A stretch of 64,000 nucleotides of DNA from Curvularia sp. ZM96 (GCA_022457065.1 JAJGBQ010000007.1:1302001-1366000), one strand, 5' to 3'; shown: positions 45,401-55,751, counted from the first letter of the stretch. Numbers and translations are program-made. Notes: generated by a model not told the origin, from the letters alone.

Positions 45401-46046
45401 CATCCGGTATATCCAGTGGTAAGGGTCCGTCCGTCGTGGGCGCGACTCGTCTTATCCAAATAACTCCTACTTCCTAAGGGTTCTTCGCATAGATTCTCGC
45501 GATCTTATGCGGTGAGATCTTGCCGAATCTCCCGTCCGGGGTTAAGCTCTAATTCGTCGGGCGAGTCTCTTTTCGTACTCCAGCAACCTTGCGCGCAGGT
45601 TCTCGGCTAAGTATTGTCTTCTTTCGCCAATCGATGGCGGGGTTATGGGCATCCAGCCAGTCATAACCGATCAGTAGGTCCGTTTCTCCTAGGTCCATGA
45701 TGCTGATATTCATTTGGCTTTCCGTGTCTGCCACTTTCAGTGTCACCAACTCGGTCTCTAGCCTAATCGTGCCGCTTCCGTATGCCACGGGAATATCCTC
45801 GGCCGATACTACTTCTAATGGAATCTTCTTATTCTAGTAGGGTATCCCGTATTTTTCTACTACTCGGGATAAGATTATAGTTCGCACAGCTCCGCTGTCT
45901 ATGGTCGCTTTCATCTTATGTCCGTGTATATGCACAATCGTCGTTAATTCTAACGCACGATTACTAGTGACTTGTACTTGTCTGAGGGTCGTTTTAGGGC
46001 TGCCTTCACTAGCGTGACCCAGTCCCTGGTAGCATCCTAGTTTTTT
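42471..46046 (-). pseudogene. Gypsy pol: protease, RT, RNase H, integrase, chromodomain
   Basis: One reading frame (first base congruent to 2 mod 3) runs from the slippery site to 42,471 with nonsense codons. In order it shows an aspartic protease (ATIDSGAVRTIIL, then DLLIGYDWLDA); reverse transcriptase with KKPNGKWRLCVDFRRLN (near 45,130) and YLDDILVYS (near 44,830); RNase H (ETDASDYALGAILSQ near 44,390); integrase (VIMCRLTKGAKFVP and EFITDRDKLFTSKY near 43,320-43,470); an integrase C-terminal segment (DKVFLSRQNLKTKRLSKKLD near 42,880); and a chromodomain (YLVKWEGWPESYNT near 42,600). Chromodomains direct integration to heterochromatin marks in related elements. The end at 42,471 is a TAA that may itself be a mutation. 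Confidence 0.88.
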
Positions 46047-48181
46047 AGCTAAGAGCGTCGGCCCTTTTCCGACCTCTTCCTTTCCTTAGGGAATTTTCCG
46101 GCTTGTTGTTTGGCTACTAAGTGATCTGGACAGGCGTCCCTGTAGTATAATCTCCAATCACTATGCCCGTGAGGTACAAGGTTTCTTCTGGGTGTTTGTC
46201 CCCTAGTGGCTCTGTTCTCGCGTCGTTGGTCTCGGTTCTTTCGATCGGTACTACGCGGAAAGTAACCGGTGTTTGCCTTTGTCTCATAGTGTATTATATA
46301 CTAGTCTTCTGTGCAAAAGGTCCAGTAGATGTTTATGTATAGGATTATTTCCTCTAGTGTCTCTAGCGTCGGGATCTAATCCTTCGTCGTGTCATGAGTT
46401 TTGTATCCTACTATTCGGCATTCCTTAGCCGCTATAGTTCTGTGTAGATAGTGGCTTTCTTGCCTTGCCGCGACTCGTTGTTCTCGATAGAATCGGCACT
46501 TCTCTATACAGTTTATCTATTCTAGGCGTTCGTGCGCCTCTTAGTGCTCTTCCTGGTGGATGTAGCAATCTAATATTGGGCATTCTTCTGCCCACAGATG
46601 TATATGGCAGCAGCTATATTTATCTAGCTTGCTCCGTTCCTTTTTATCTGCGTGGTACATGCAAAAATCCCTTTTGCAGTCAACCTAGTAGAAACGTTGG
46701 TGGATTTCCTCCTCCTTTTCATAGTCTTCCACTAGTCGGTACTCTGGTAGCGTGGGGTCCGTGAAGAGAGGTTGTTCCTCGAACGCCCTCCTAGCCATGG
46801 TGTCGGCCTCCAAGCTAGTAATGTTGAGTCGTCGAGCGCGATATATACAGGTATCCGCTATATAGGTGGCGTCGCCACACAGCCAACATCCCTCTTTCGC
46901 TAGTCGTTGCTGTATGTCCACAGCGTCGATTTTCTAATTGGTGGGTTCCGGGGTTGCCCATCGCATGACCTTATTCGCCTGAATAGGTCTAGGAACCACC
47001 TCGAAGTCGTCGTCTTCGTTTAAGCGTGCCTCTTCGTATAGGTCCATATCGCTAAGATTATCGTTCAAATCCTTAATGGATAGTAAGATGGATGGCTGAG
47101 CCTTTAGCATCTTAATCTTCACCACTGCTTGTTTGCTGACTTCTTCCCTAGGGTAGTCTCTGCGAAAGTGTCCTAACTCTCCGCACCCGAGACATGCTTT
47201 GTTGTCGTAACGCCTCTGGCGTTCTTTCTTAGAAAGGCCGTCTTTACCTTTTCCGCGGGATTTCTTATTCTTGGACTTCTCCTGTACTTTTCCGGCCATG
47301 ATAGTATCACTATCTTTGTCCTTGTTGCTGCGGTGTTTCTTAGTATTAGCTGTCGTGGGCTGGAACTGTTTCCTTTTCTGCTCGTTCCTTTCCCATAGCC
47401 TATGGTCGATGCGCGTAGCTAGCTCGATCAATGCGTGCAACGTTTCTGGTTCATCGTGGTGTACAAGTCCGTCTTTGACATTTTCCTTTAGTCCTGCTTC
47501 GTATGCCGTACGAAGCGATGCGTCGTTCTAATCGATCCTGGACTAGAGTTGCTTGAACTCAGCCGTATACGCGGATACTAACTTAGTTTGGCGCAAACGA
47601 GTAATCGCTCTTTCCGCTTGTTTCTTTTCGTCTATCTTGCCAAAGATACGTCCTATTTCCGTTTTGAAGTTTTCCTAGCTCTTAAATAGCTCCTGTGTTT
47701 CTTCCTTAGTCCTATAGTTGTCTGTGTCCTTTAGAAAGTCCTTGACGTATGGCTGCACCTATCTAGCTACCTTGCCCTTTATATACGTACTAGCTAGTAG
47801 AATCTTTTCCTAGTCGTTAGGTACTCCGTGATATTTGCTATAGAGATTAGTGCTGGTTAGGAACGTCCACAAGTCGTTGTGACTTCTATCGAACTTCTCT
47901 AGTAGCGCTATCTTAGGTTTCGCGGTAGTTCTTTTCTCGTTGGGGGTGGCCATTAGCTAGCTCGTGAGCTGATTAATTATTTCCTGCATGCCAGCCATCT
48001 GCTGTGCTTAGATCGTGGCCTGTCGCCTAAGATTTCGCAGTTCTCGCACATGACGCCTGTTGTCGTCCTCGTCGTCACTTGGGGTCAGCATCTTATCGTC
48101 GAGTGCTGGGTTAGGCCTGGGTGCTAAACCTTGAGCCAGTCCCTAGGCACCATCCTGAGATTAAGGATGTGCGTGAGACAT
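46037..48181 (-). pseudogene. Gypsy gag with zinc knuckle
   Basis: The ATG at 48,181 opens a frame readable through stops for about 714 codons to a TAG at 46,037-46,039. The middle part (about 47,550-47,950) resembles a retrotransposon gag domain. A CCHC-type knuckle appears near 47,180 (CLGCGELGHFRRDYP, the last Cys replaced by Tyr, TGC or TGT to TAC/TAT type change). A second Cys-rich segment is near 46,880 (CWLCGDATYIADTC). A basic segment KERKRSEKGRRS precedes the frame end. Stops are TAG/TAA, consistent with former Gln or Trp codons. Confidence 0.8.
46040..46046 (-). promoter_or_regulatory. Slippery heptamer A-AAA-AAC at the gag/pol junction
   Basis: On the minus strand the heptamer is in the phase needed for -1 frameshifting: gag reads CTA AAA AAC TAG, and a one-base back-slip enters the frame that is open into the protease motif DSGA. 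Caveat: A-runs can be produced by RIP. Confidence 0.68.
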
Positions 48182-48244
48182 CTTGAATCTTAATCGGGCG
48201 TACTGTTAGTTAAATCCTTCTATAGAATCTATAGGTGGTCAAAG

Positions 48245-48716
48245 TGTTACATAGGGGTTCGCTATACTTACCTAGTCTTGGTCTGGGTTAGGGCGAGACT
48301 TGTATAAAGTATTCCGTGCGATTGTTTTCTAGCGATTCGTAGTAGAGAGAAGTTATAGGAGTTTAACTAAATAAAGTAACAATTAATTCTATGTAAAATA
48401 GAATAACTAAGTATTAATCTATGTAAGAGAAGAACTTATAAGAGTTGACCATAACGAATGTAATAATGAAATTTAACCTATTCTTATATCTATTGCCTCT
48501 AGTCTTGCCATCCCGTCCATCCCATCTTGGCGGGAGGTTTGGGATGGCGCCGCCATCCCTTCATATACTGCCATCCTGGATGGTCAGTCTTGGCGGGATG
48601 GCACATCACGTGACTCCCAAGCCCCGCGATGGTCATTACCTTTTGACGTGGACGTGGTTGGTCCTCAACCTCGTTGCCCTGCGTCAAGGAGAGATCCTTC
48701 GCTGTTACTTGTAACA
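48245..48716 (-). repeat. LTR of the Gypsy element (5' LTR in gag-pol orientation)
   Basis: It is 472 bp, starts TGTTAC and ends GTAACA on the plus strand. It is the partner of 41,347-41,818. The gag ATG lies 63 bp beyond it. I could not assign a tRNA primer-binding site. Confidence 0.92.
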
Positions 48717-48721
48717 AGAAG
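48717..48721. repeat. Target-site duplication of the Gypsy element (right copy)
   Basis: AGAAG, identical to 41,342-41,346. Confidence 0.88.
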
Positions 48722-49560
48722 GCAGAGATCCCACGCGACTAGGCGATCGTAGTTAGCGATAACGGCTAGACGACTAACGAGCTAGAAGTTAAGTAGCTAA
48801 AGTACTTTGTTAAGTATATAGATAGTAAGGTTGTTAGGGCACGCCGGCTGCTTATTCTTGATGGCTATAAGAGCCACTAGTTACTTAAGTTCTAAGAGCT
48901 CTATAAGGAGAACGATATCTACACGCTCTATATGCCACCACACTTATTTTATCTACTCTAGCCTCTTGACGTTGGCTACTTCTCGCCGTTGAAGCGCGCG
49001 TATAGCCATGAGGTGGAGAGCCTAATACGCAACTACGTTAACTATATTACTAAGCTCGAGTTTCTGCTAGCGTTTAAGGCAGCCTTTAATTAATTATTTA
49101 CCTTAGCTAATATCTACTCTACCTTCCGTGGCGCAGGCCTTATGCCTCTCTAGCTAGACGCTGTTCTATTAAAGCTTAACGTGAAGCTACATACACCTAC
49201 TCCACTAGCTATTCTAGTAGAGACTCTCTAGCAGGCTCGTACGCCTAGCAACACACGCGAGCTTAAAGCTCAATCGACGTTAATACGTAATTAAGTTTAG
49301 TAGTATTAAGACTTATTACTAGCTTCAATTATTATAGCGATTAACTAGCTTAAGAAAGAGGTAGAAGTAATAATACTCTTAGCTAAGCTAATACGCGATC
49401 AAATTGCTACTCTTAAGAGAGCTAATACAGCAATATTAGAGCATCGAAAGCGTAAGAAAAAGCGGATATAGAAGCGAGAAGTCCTTACAAAGAGAGCTAG
49501 AGAGAATATACTCGCTTAACGTGAGGCTAATAAGTAGATTACTTGTAAGGAGCGTTAGGG
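48722..49560 (+). pseudogene. pogo/Fot1-type transposase, C-terminal fragment
   Basis: This continues the DDE_1 domain interrupted at 41,346. Readable motifs are AIVVSDNG, RRLLILDGYKSH (second catalytic Asp), the MPPHLFYLL/PLDVGYFSPLKRAY block and KLEFLLAFKAAF. They are separated by TAG/TAA codons at former Gln/Trp positions. A Lys/Arg-rich C-terminal region follows to about 49,560; that end is approximate. Confidence 0.8.
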
Positions 49561-49726
49561 TAGGGAGCGATTAAGTATTAGCCGCTGGGCTATAACGCGC
49601 TATAGTAGATACAAAGAGACTAGCCATAACTCACGTATATACAAGAAAGATACTTTAGATACTAATTAATCTACTGTGTTAATATCTGTTAAAATTATTA
49701 ATATATAGTGGAGCTATACGCTTATA

Positions 49727-49790
49727 GAGGTGTACAGAGTTGGTGGGGTGCGCCGCTCGCTTGCCTGCGCCGCTCGCTTGCCATACACGT
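49727..49790 (-). repeat. Right 64-bp terminal inverted repeat of the pogo-type element
   Basis: It is the perfect inverted partner of 40,561-40,624, including the two 17-bp subrepeats. Confidence 0.9.
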
Positions 49791-49792
49791 TA

Positions 49793-51628
49793 TAAGAAAA
49801 AAGTTAATTCGAGCGAACACGGGGAACTGCCGAACGAGATGAACAAAAGTCCAGAAGGCCTGCCTTTCTTCCATCTCACATGCTCATTCAAGCGTAGTTC
49901 ATCTGCATTCTCTCAAGCGATCCCCATGCCGTTAGCACCGGCAGCCAGGAGACCCACGGCCTGCGCTTCCAAGATTTTTTCTTTTCAAATCTCCGGGTTA
50001 GCATGACACCACACCCAGCCCGGCCGCATAGACGGTGGCCCGCCGTCGTTCCACAGCAGCAGCCCGATTTCACTGCTACAACCAATAGTACCTGTCCTTG
50101 GCTCCGTTCGGGACCCCAGGTAGTGCATTGTTGCAGCCCTTAGTGTGGTGTTTGCAGCCGTTCCAGGAATCAACGGATGTCTGCATTTACCGCATGAGGC
50201 AATTCGAGCTTTTCTGAGCTTGCTGGAGAACGAGACATGGGTTGTATACGCAGATTACCCTTGCTGCGGCGAGTATTTGCGCCTTTCTTGGTAACGGCTT
50301 TGTGAGATTGCGTTTATTTGTTGCGTAGGCTGTCTTAAGTAGTTATGCACATAACGTGCAACTATGTGCCGTTACCGTCTGTTCCGTTTCTGTGATAAGT
50401 ATATGATATGAAGCTTTTGACTGCCATTATCCCCGACTCTTCTTCGAGCTATTCACAAGTTGGTTCGGTTTGGATACGTCATGTCGTACAACGATTTATT
50501 GTTTGTCCGCCACTGCCTGCGCTCTCACATGTCGGGTTCTCCGGGACAGGGCACGAGCAATTCAAGGAAGACAACCCCACATCCATCTCTGCAGAGATCG
50601 TTCAGCGATTCACTGGCTCTACTCTATACTCCTGGGTTTTGTGGTGGGTGTAGCCGTTGGAACCCTTGGTCATATCCTTTTAAACTACGAGCATGTACTT
50701 ATGGAGACATCTTGAATGACTTCACCAAGCATGAGTTGAAACTTCGCGCTGGCTCCGCTCCACCGTGATAGACGCCTTTTTGTACGAAGGAAAGACCAAT
50801 GAACTTAAGGACAGTGGACTATGCGGGCTAAGGAATAGCGAAGATAGATGTTGTTAGTCATTGAGGCCCCACCGCCTCCGTATTGGCTTCCAGATTTATC
50901 TGCGAGGTTAGAGTACGGAGATGCAGTCACAGAAAGCGTACACTCAAAGGTGTACAAAAGAACAAGGTAGCTGAGAGCGACAGATAAGCTGCTGGACCTC
51001 AGAGAAGAGTTTCTGTGTTCGCCGGATCTAGCTCAATGCAACTCTGTACAAGCTTGAGATAAAGCAGGCGAAAAATAGATACTCTTAGTAGATCAGCAAA
51101 ATATCCCATGGCATTGGAGTGTTTTGTTGGAACGAGGGCTTCAGCATCAGCGTCGGGCGAAATCTTTACACCGCAACAAGACGTGCCACTAAGGATGAGC
51201 ATAACAACAATGTTGAAAGAAATTCTAGGATATCTGCATCAAGTCAAAAGTATTGTGTTAAGATGCCGATCCTCTGTTATCCGCGTCGCTACGGAGACGA
51301 TCCAAAATCGCCAAGCACCTCCGCCCTTCATCCTTTCTTGATCGGAAGCAGGCGGGACATCCACAACTCTCACACGACCTTATCCAACAGCACATTGTCC
51401 ATTAAAGAGCCTACAATCGCCTCACCGTACTATCGCAAAGCCATTGCCTATTGGAGAGAAGAAAGACAAAGGGTGTGTATGACCCACCCACAAATTTTCA
51501 CATTCCCAAAAAACAAAAACACGACATCTAACAAAAGCCACAGCTTCGACTTCAACTACCTACCCTCCTCTCCCAAACTAGCTTCGTAGAGCAGAAGCAA
51601 AACGACAGAACGATCAAAAATCCTCACC
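49793..51628. other. Intergenic region (1.8 kb) right of the nested transposon
   Basis: Short overlapping ORFs at 50,408-50,768 and 51,108-51,589 lack recognisable motifs and were not annotated. No RNA gene or repeat end was recognised. Confidence 0.45.
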
Positions 51629-51985
51629 ATGCCACCCAAATCCCTCCACAACACATACCACCCCCCACCCCACTCGCACCGCGTTCCCATCCTCATCTGT
51701 TTTATCGTAATGTTCCTCTCCGCCTTCCCTACCCCCTCCTTCCTACTCCCTTCTTCCACCCCTCTCCCTCAAACAGCCGCCAAGCTCCTCCGCTGGACCC
51801 AGTTCTTTCTCTTCTACTTCCTCTACGGCGCCCACGCCATCGAGACTTTGCTTTTTACGAAGCGGTTAAGGGAGCATGGTATCACGATGGGGAGCGGCGC
51901 GTGGTGCAAGTGGATGGGTACGTGTTTCGTAGGAGGGAAGTTTTGCTTTGAGTATTTTGATCAGATTGTGGGGAGGAAGGCGTAG
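51629..51985 (+). CDS. Small integral membrane protein, possibly TMEM254/DUF4499-like
   Basis: This is a 118-residue single-exon ORF. It has about three hydrophobic segments: VPILICFIVMFLSAF, LLRWTQFFLFYFLYGAHAIE, and a weaker MGTCFVGGKFCFEYF. The pattern of a His-Ala-x-Glu after the middle helix (YGAHAIETLLFTKRL) followed by a Trp-containing loop resembles small TMEM254-type proteins, but this is a tentative resemblance. The start is preceded by an A/C-rich leader. Coding preference looks real because hydrophobic segments are well formed and antisense frames are broken. Function unknown. Confidence 0.6.
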   Translation: MPPKSLHNTYHPPPHSHRVPILICFIVMFLSAFPTPSFLLPSSTPLPQTAAKLLRWTQFFLFYFLYGAHAIETLLFTKRLREHGITMGSGAWCKWMGTCFVGGKFCFEYFDQIVGRKA

Positions 51986-52116
51986 GTGGTATGGGAGGTG
52001 AGAGAGTCCGGAGTATAGAGGGAGAGAGATGGGGGTGGATAGTTTGAGTCGTCGAGTATGGATTCTGGCGAGTAGGGATACAAATTCCGACATTTTATAA
52101 ACCATTGGTTCGGCCA

Positions 52117-52374
52117 TCATGCCGCTCTCCCCTCTTCTGGCCTCGTCACTGTATCATTCCTACTCTCTTCAACTTCTTCATCCGCTTTTCTTGCCTGCGA
52201 AACACCCACATCTTTCGATTCGCTCGCCACGTCAGATGCTCCTTTCGCGTCTTCGAAAGGCGTAAACGCGCAGTTCATGTGTAGCGCTGTGTAAGGGTGA
52301 TACGGTCTCGCATCGTCTCCGGCTGCTAGGGCGCGGAATGAGGGGCGTTCGGAAGCATCGAAGTAGGGCCGCAT
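52117..52374 (-). CDS. Possible 85-residue hypothetical protein
   Basis: The ORF begins MRPYFDASERPSFRALAAGD and ends in an acidic, Lys/Glu-rich segment (ARKADEEVEESRNDTV). No domain is recognised. It is supported only by a reasonable start and balanced composition; it is convergent with the 51,629 gene, 131 bp away. It may be spurious. Confidence 0.35.
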   Translation of the reverse strand: MRPYFDASERPSFRALAAGDDARPYHPYTALHMNCAFTPFEDAKGASDVASESKDVGVSQARKADEEVEESRNDTVTRPEEGRAA

Positions 52375-52940
52375 TGTGTATCTTTTGGGTTCGCTAGTGC
52401 TGGGAGAAGTTCAGTGTAGAGCGGAGCGGTGCTTGAAAAGGGACTGTTTTATGGCACTGGTACCAAAGGTTTGATAGAGATGCTTTGGTAGATATGTGGG
52501 GAAATGGAGAGGAGTGTTTTTTTATACATGATTATGTCTCAGCTGATACTTCACTAGAGAGGAAATGATTAGCTGCATGGGGGGTTCGTGGTACAGTGGC
52601 GGGAGGAACAATAGTAACACTAGAGATGGGGCAGTAGACAAAGGGATGAGATGTATACGGGATGATAAGCGAAAGGCTAGGATTAAGTCTATGAGAGGAT
52701 GAAAGGAATTGGGTTATGACGGAAATGAGAGATTTGAACTTAACCTACTGATCAACTTCTATTGTGTTGGTGGATGCTGTGGAACGGTTGATAAGGGATA
52801 CACTAACACGAGTGACTGGCGCAGATCATTAGGACAACGTTAGATGGAAGAGCATTGGTACAACATCGGTGTAGAAACCCCCTTTCTGTATTCCTGCTAA
52901 TTCTTTAAAACATACAAATAAGCTTACATCCACAACCTGC
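52375..52940. other. Intergenic region
   Basis: This 566-bp AT-moderate region lies between the possible small ORF and the 3' end of the FAD monooxygenase gene. Nothing else was recognised. Confidence 0.45.
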
Positions 52941-54236
52941 TCAGTACCCAATATCACACGTCGTAACGTCCTCAACAAAGTGCTTCTCACGATACGCTCT
53001 TGTCCACCACAGATACCAGGGCACAACGTTCATCTTGATCTTGTGCCCCAGCCACGGGGTATCCTGCACCGTCTTCACCACACTCTGACTCTCATCAAAC
53101 GCTATGTCAATCCTCGCGCGCCTGAGAGCTTCGTACGCATCGAAAGCTTCTTTGACTGGCACACCTTGATCACGTCTTGTCTCCATCCACTTGGCCAAAC
53201 ACCGCGAGAACAAGACACCATCTTCAAACACAATGCCTGTTGATTCTCCCTGCGGCGGCATAGCATGTGCGGAATCACCAATCAGCATCACACGGTCCGT
53301 AGCCCACTTGCCGCCCTTCGAAAGCGTGAAAACAGGCCAAAGGTACAACCCCTCTGCATCCTCGATCCAATGAGCAATTTGCGGGTTTGCAGCCCCCGAG
53401 TAACGTTCAAGCATCTCGTTGCGTGTTTTTTGCGCGTCAGCGCCCGCAGCTTTCCAGCCATTGCGGTCGGCAATTTCTGGAACTTGCATCAGGGCGCCGA
53501 CGTAGATGTTTTCTTGAGCGCGGTCGTGGAACGAAGTTAGGAGCGCGCCGCGGCGCCCAAAGTTCATTCCGGTGACTTCAAAGTGTACGGGCTCGTATTC
53601 GCCAGTGGAAGGGTCTTTACGGCGAGGAGCGAAACCAAAGGCGTTGCAGATGCCGCTGTACACGGCTTTGCGCTCTGGCTCGACGTGTTTGAGGCGTGTA
53701 ACGCTATGGATACCATCGCAGCCTATCAAAATATCGGCTCGTGCTTTGCCTCCGTCTTCAAATTCGATGCTGACTCCGGTATCATCTTCATCAATCTTGG
53801 TGGTCTTTTTCCCGCAGATGAGCTCAATGTTGGAGTGCTTTTCAATGGCAGCGAGCACGCCTTTTAGAGCATCACCTCTTGTTATTCTCAGCGCTGTGAA
53901 TGGAGGATCTCCTAGGCCTTTCCCTTCGGGTCCTTTGAATGACGATTCGGCAATCTTTACGTTTGTGTAAAGGTCAAAAACTTCCACTGCGAGACATTCG
54001 GCGCCATAGTCCTTGGCACGGATTTCATCTAGCGCTCCTAGATGTGAAAGAAGACGCAGGGCATTTGGTGTCAAGTTTACAGCGCCGCCAATGGTTGCAG
54101 GTTCAGGTCGAATCTCGTATATGGTGATGCGTGGTAGTTGGGAGGCAGGGGCAAACTTGGTGAGAGAAAGAGCGGTAGTGAGGCCGGCTATACCACCACC
54201 TAGAATAATGATCTCCATCGCATTAGTTGAGGCCAT
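52941..54236 (-). CDS. FAD-dependent monooxygenase (salicylate hydroxylase-like)
   Basis: This is a single-exon ORF giving 431 residues from the ATG at 54,236. The open frame extends to an ATG at 54,290, but a TATA-like sequence (54,291-54,297) sits there, so the inner start is preferred. Motifs are the N-terminal FAD-binding GGGIAGL (residues 13-19), the DG motif ADILIGCDGIHS, and the GD motif VMLIGDSAHAMPPQGESTG. These define class A flavoprotein aromatic hydroxylases. Such enzymes use NAD(P)H and O2 to hydroxylate aromatic substrates such as salicylate or polyketide intermediates. Substrate unknown. The C-terminus has the Trp-rich stretch VVPWYLWWTRAY. It lies 12.9 kb from the P450 gene, across the transposon. 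Confidence 0.9.
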   Translation of the reverse strand: MASTNAMEIIILGGGIAGLTTALSLTKFAPASQLPRITIYEIRPEPATIGGAVNLTPNALRLLSHLGALDEIRAKDYGAECLAVEVFDLYTNVKIAESSFKGPEGKGLGDPPFTALRITRGDALKGVLAAIEKHSNIELICGKKTTKIDEDDTGVSIEFEDGGKARADILIGCDGIHSVTRLKHVEPERKAVYSGICNAFGFAPRRKDPSTGEYEPVHFEVTGMNFGRRGALLTSFHDRAQENIYVGALMQVPEIADRNGWKAAGADAQKTRNEMLERYSGAANPQIAHWIEDAEGLYLWPVFTLSKGGKWATDRVMLIGDSAHAMPPQGESTGIVFEDGVLFSRCLAKWMETRRDQGVPVKEAFDAYEALRRARIDIAFDESQSVVKTVQDTPWLGHKIKMNVVPWYLWWTRAYREKHFVEDVTTCDIGY

Positions 54237-54795
54237 GATGAATAGCCAAAATAGGATCTGTTGGTTAGAATATGTCCGGATAAATGGCAATATATAAGCA
54301 GTGCTTTGACATCCAAGATGTGGTCAAGACGGAGAGTGAACCAAGCCTAAATTGTGCTCCGTCCGACGGGAACGACAGTTGAACACCGATCTGTTGCATG
54401 TAATTATGTCCCTACAACTAGCGCAGCCCGTCGTTGTGAGTGGCTCGGATGTGATGGGGTTTCGGAAAAGTTGGGGAACCGACCAGGCTACATCATTAGT
54501 TCAGCATTCCGAACAGCCAAGCTGTGCGCAGCAGATAGAGTGGCAACGAAGGCAATTCTATCCGAAGCCGTAAATAGCGGCACGGTTCGCACACGTGATG
54601 AGATCTCTGGGCTAGCGAAGTATTCAGTAAAGCTTGTGGATATTTGCAACGAAACGAAAAGCAAAAACTAGGGTTGACAAGCTTGGTATTTCCCTACAAA
54701 ACCCATAATCCATACAACGCCGGCGGCCCATGCTTACTAACGCACAAATCGTACAAGATACACAAACGAGTTCGCTGCCAAGTTCAAAAGACGTT
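54237..54795. other. Intergenic region upstream of the FAD monooxygenase
   Basis: This 559-bp stretch contains the TATA-like box of the monooxygenase gene and the 3' region of the Big1 gene. Nothing else was recognised. Confidence 0.5.
54291..54297 (-). promoter_or_regulatory. TATA-like box of the FAD monooxygenase gene
   Basis: A TTATATA sequence on the minus strand lies about 55-61 bp upstream of the ATG at 54,236. Assigned by motif and spacing. Confidence 0.45.
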
Positions 54796-55751
54796 CTACT
54801 GCTTCTTCTGCGCATTGGGACCCATCTCCTTGCTAAAGGCAAAGTATGAAACCTCGAGGCTGGTAAGGGCCCGGATGCCGACAAGCAGAATCAGGAAGAG
54901 AGGGATAATGGCAACCAAGCTCATAAAGATGCCGGGTGTAAAGTATTGGTACTTCTCGAACAGGCCGCCCTCGGTCGAGTTGGCTGGCTTGGCGTGAGCA
55001 GAGAGATCGCGCTTCAGCTCCATCTGGATGGCGTCTGGGAAGGGCGTGTCCATCTCGTATGTGTATTGCTGAATGGATTCCTTGGCTTGCGACTCGGTTT
55101 GAGGAATGGTAATGTAAATGACGGTGTAGTCGCTGGATTTGGCGTCGTTGACGATGAATTCCTCCAGGGTCGCATCTGGACAAGTCAGTCTTAGCGCTGC
55201 GATTCAGCCATGTGAGAACAAACCATCAGTCTGAAGCTGCTCAACGCGAAGTGCCTTGGACGTAGGGGGCGCTGCGAATGTCCGCCTCGCGAACCATGTA
55301 TCATCGTCGTTATAGCCCTTTCCACACTTGGACACCAGGTGCCTAGTAATAGCCGTCGTGTCGATGTTTCCGGCAATGTCCGGGATGGCCACCGTCGACT
55401 TGACTTCGGCATGCTTGCCGGCCATGTACTTGCTTAGCTGGGGTGCAGCGCGGCCATCTGCGTAGTCGGCAGCCGACACGCCCCTCTGCTCGACAACCAG
55501 GTACGACTTGGTGGGGCAGTGCTCGAGAGCTTTCAGAACGTCGGCGGTGACATCGGAGGATGCGGCGATGGCGGCGTCATTGTTTGGGATAAGCAAGCTG
55601 CATGGTGGTTAGCTACGAGGCGTCAGGATGGGCTGGCTGCTGGGCAGACGTACTCGGCTGTGGAGAAGAGGAAGAAGGGCGACGTGTTGCGAAATGCGAG
55701 CGCCGAGGGCAGGGCAGCCAGGGCGAGGGCGCCGGCGAGAGTCTTGACCAT
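54796..55751 (-). CDS. BIG1: Big1-type ER protein for cell-wall beta-1,6-glucan
   Basis: The exons are 55751-55654, 55597-55224 and 55175-54796, giving 283 residues. An N-terminal signal peptide (MVKTLAGALALAALPSALA) is followed by a lumenal region with two conserved-looking Cys (HCPTKSYL and KCGKGYND), then one transmembrane helix near the C-terminus (IFMSLVAIIPLFLILLVGI). The tail LEVSYFAFSKEMGPNAQKKQ is characteristic of Big1. Fungal Big1 is an ER type I membrane protein needed for normal beta-1,6-glucan; the related V-ATPase assembly factor Voa1 has a similar layout and is the main alternative. The splice junctions are clean GT-AG with preserved frame. Confidence 0.85.

Larger units (their letters stand above)
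41347..48716 (-). mobile_element. Ty3/Gypsy chromovirus LTR retrotransposon, RIP-damaged
   Basis: The element is 7,370 bp, bounded by two 472-bp LTRs that start TG and end CA, with a 5-bp AGAAG target duplication. On the minus strand the order is LTR, gag (zinc knuckle), protease, reverse transcriptase, RNase H, integrase, chromodomain, polypurine tract, LTR. This is the Ty3/Gypsy chromovirus order. gag and pol are in different frames. All coding regions carry TAG/TAA stops consistent with C-to-T mutation on both strands, so it is not coding-competent as read. An additional ORF lies on the plus strand between the chromodomain and the 3' LTR. Confidence 0.93.
40561..49790 (+). mobile_element. 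pogo/Fot1-type DNA transposon, split by a Gypsy element
   Basis: The ends are perfect 64-bp inverted repeats (40,561-40,624 and 49,727-49,790) flanked by TA (40,559-40,560 and 49,791-49,792), which is the target of the Tc1/mariner/pogo superfamily. Without the inserted retrotransposon (41,347-48,716) and its 5-bp duplicated target, the element is about 1.85 kb, the usual size of Fot1-like elements. The interior encodes a DDE_1-type transposase broken by many TAG/TAA codons. Confidence 0.88.

Noticed and set aside
50408..50768. Overlapping plus-strand ORFs, one with a short hydrophobic segment
   Set aside because: Three frames are open at once, no conserved motif, and no convincing start context.
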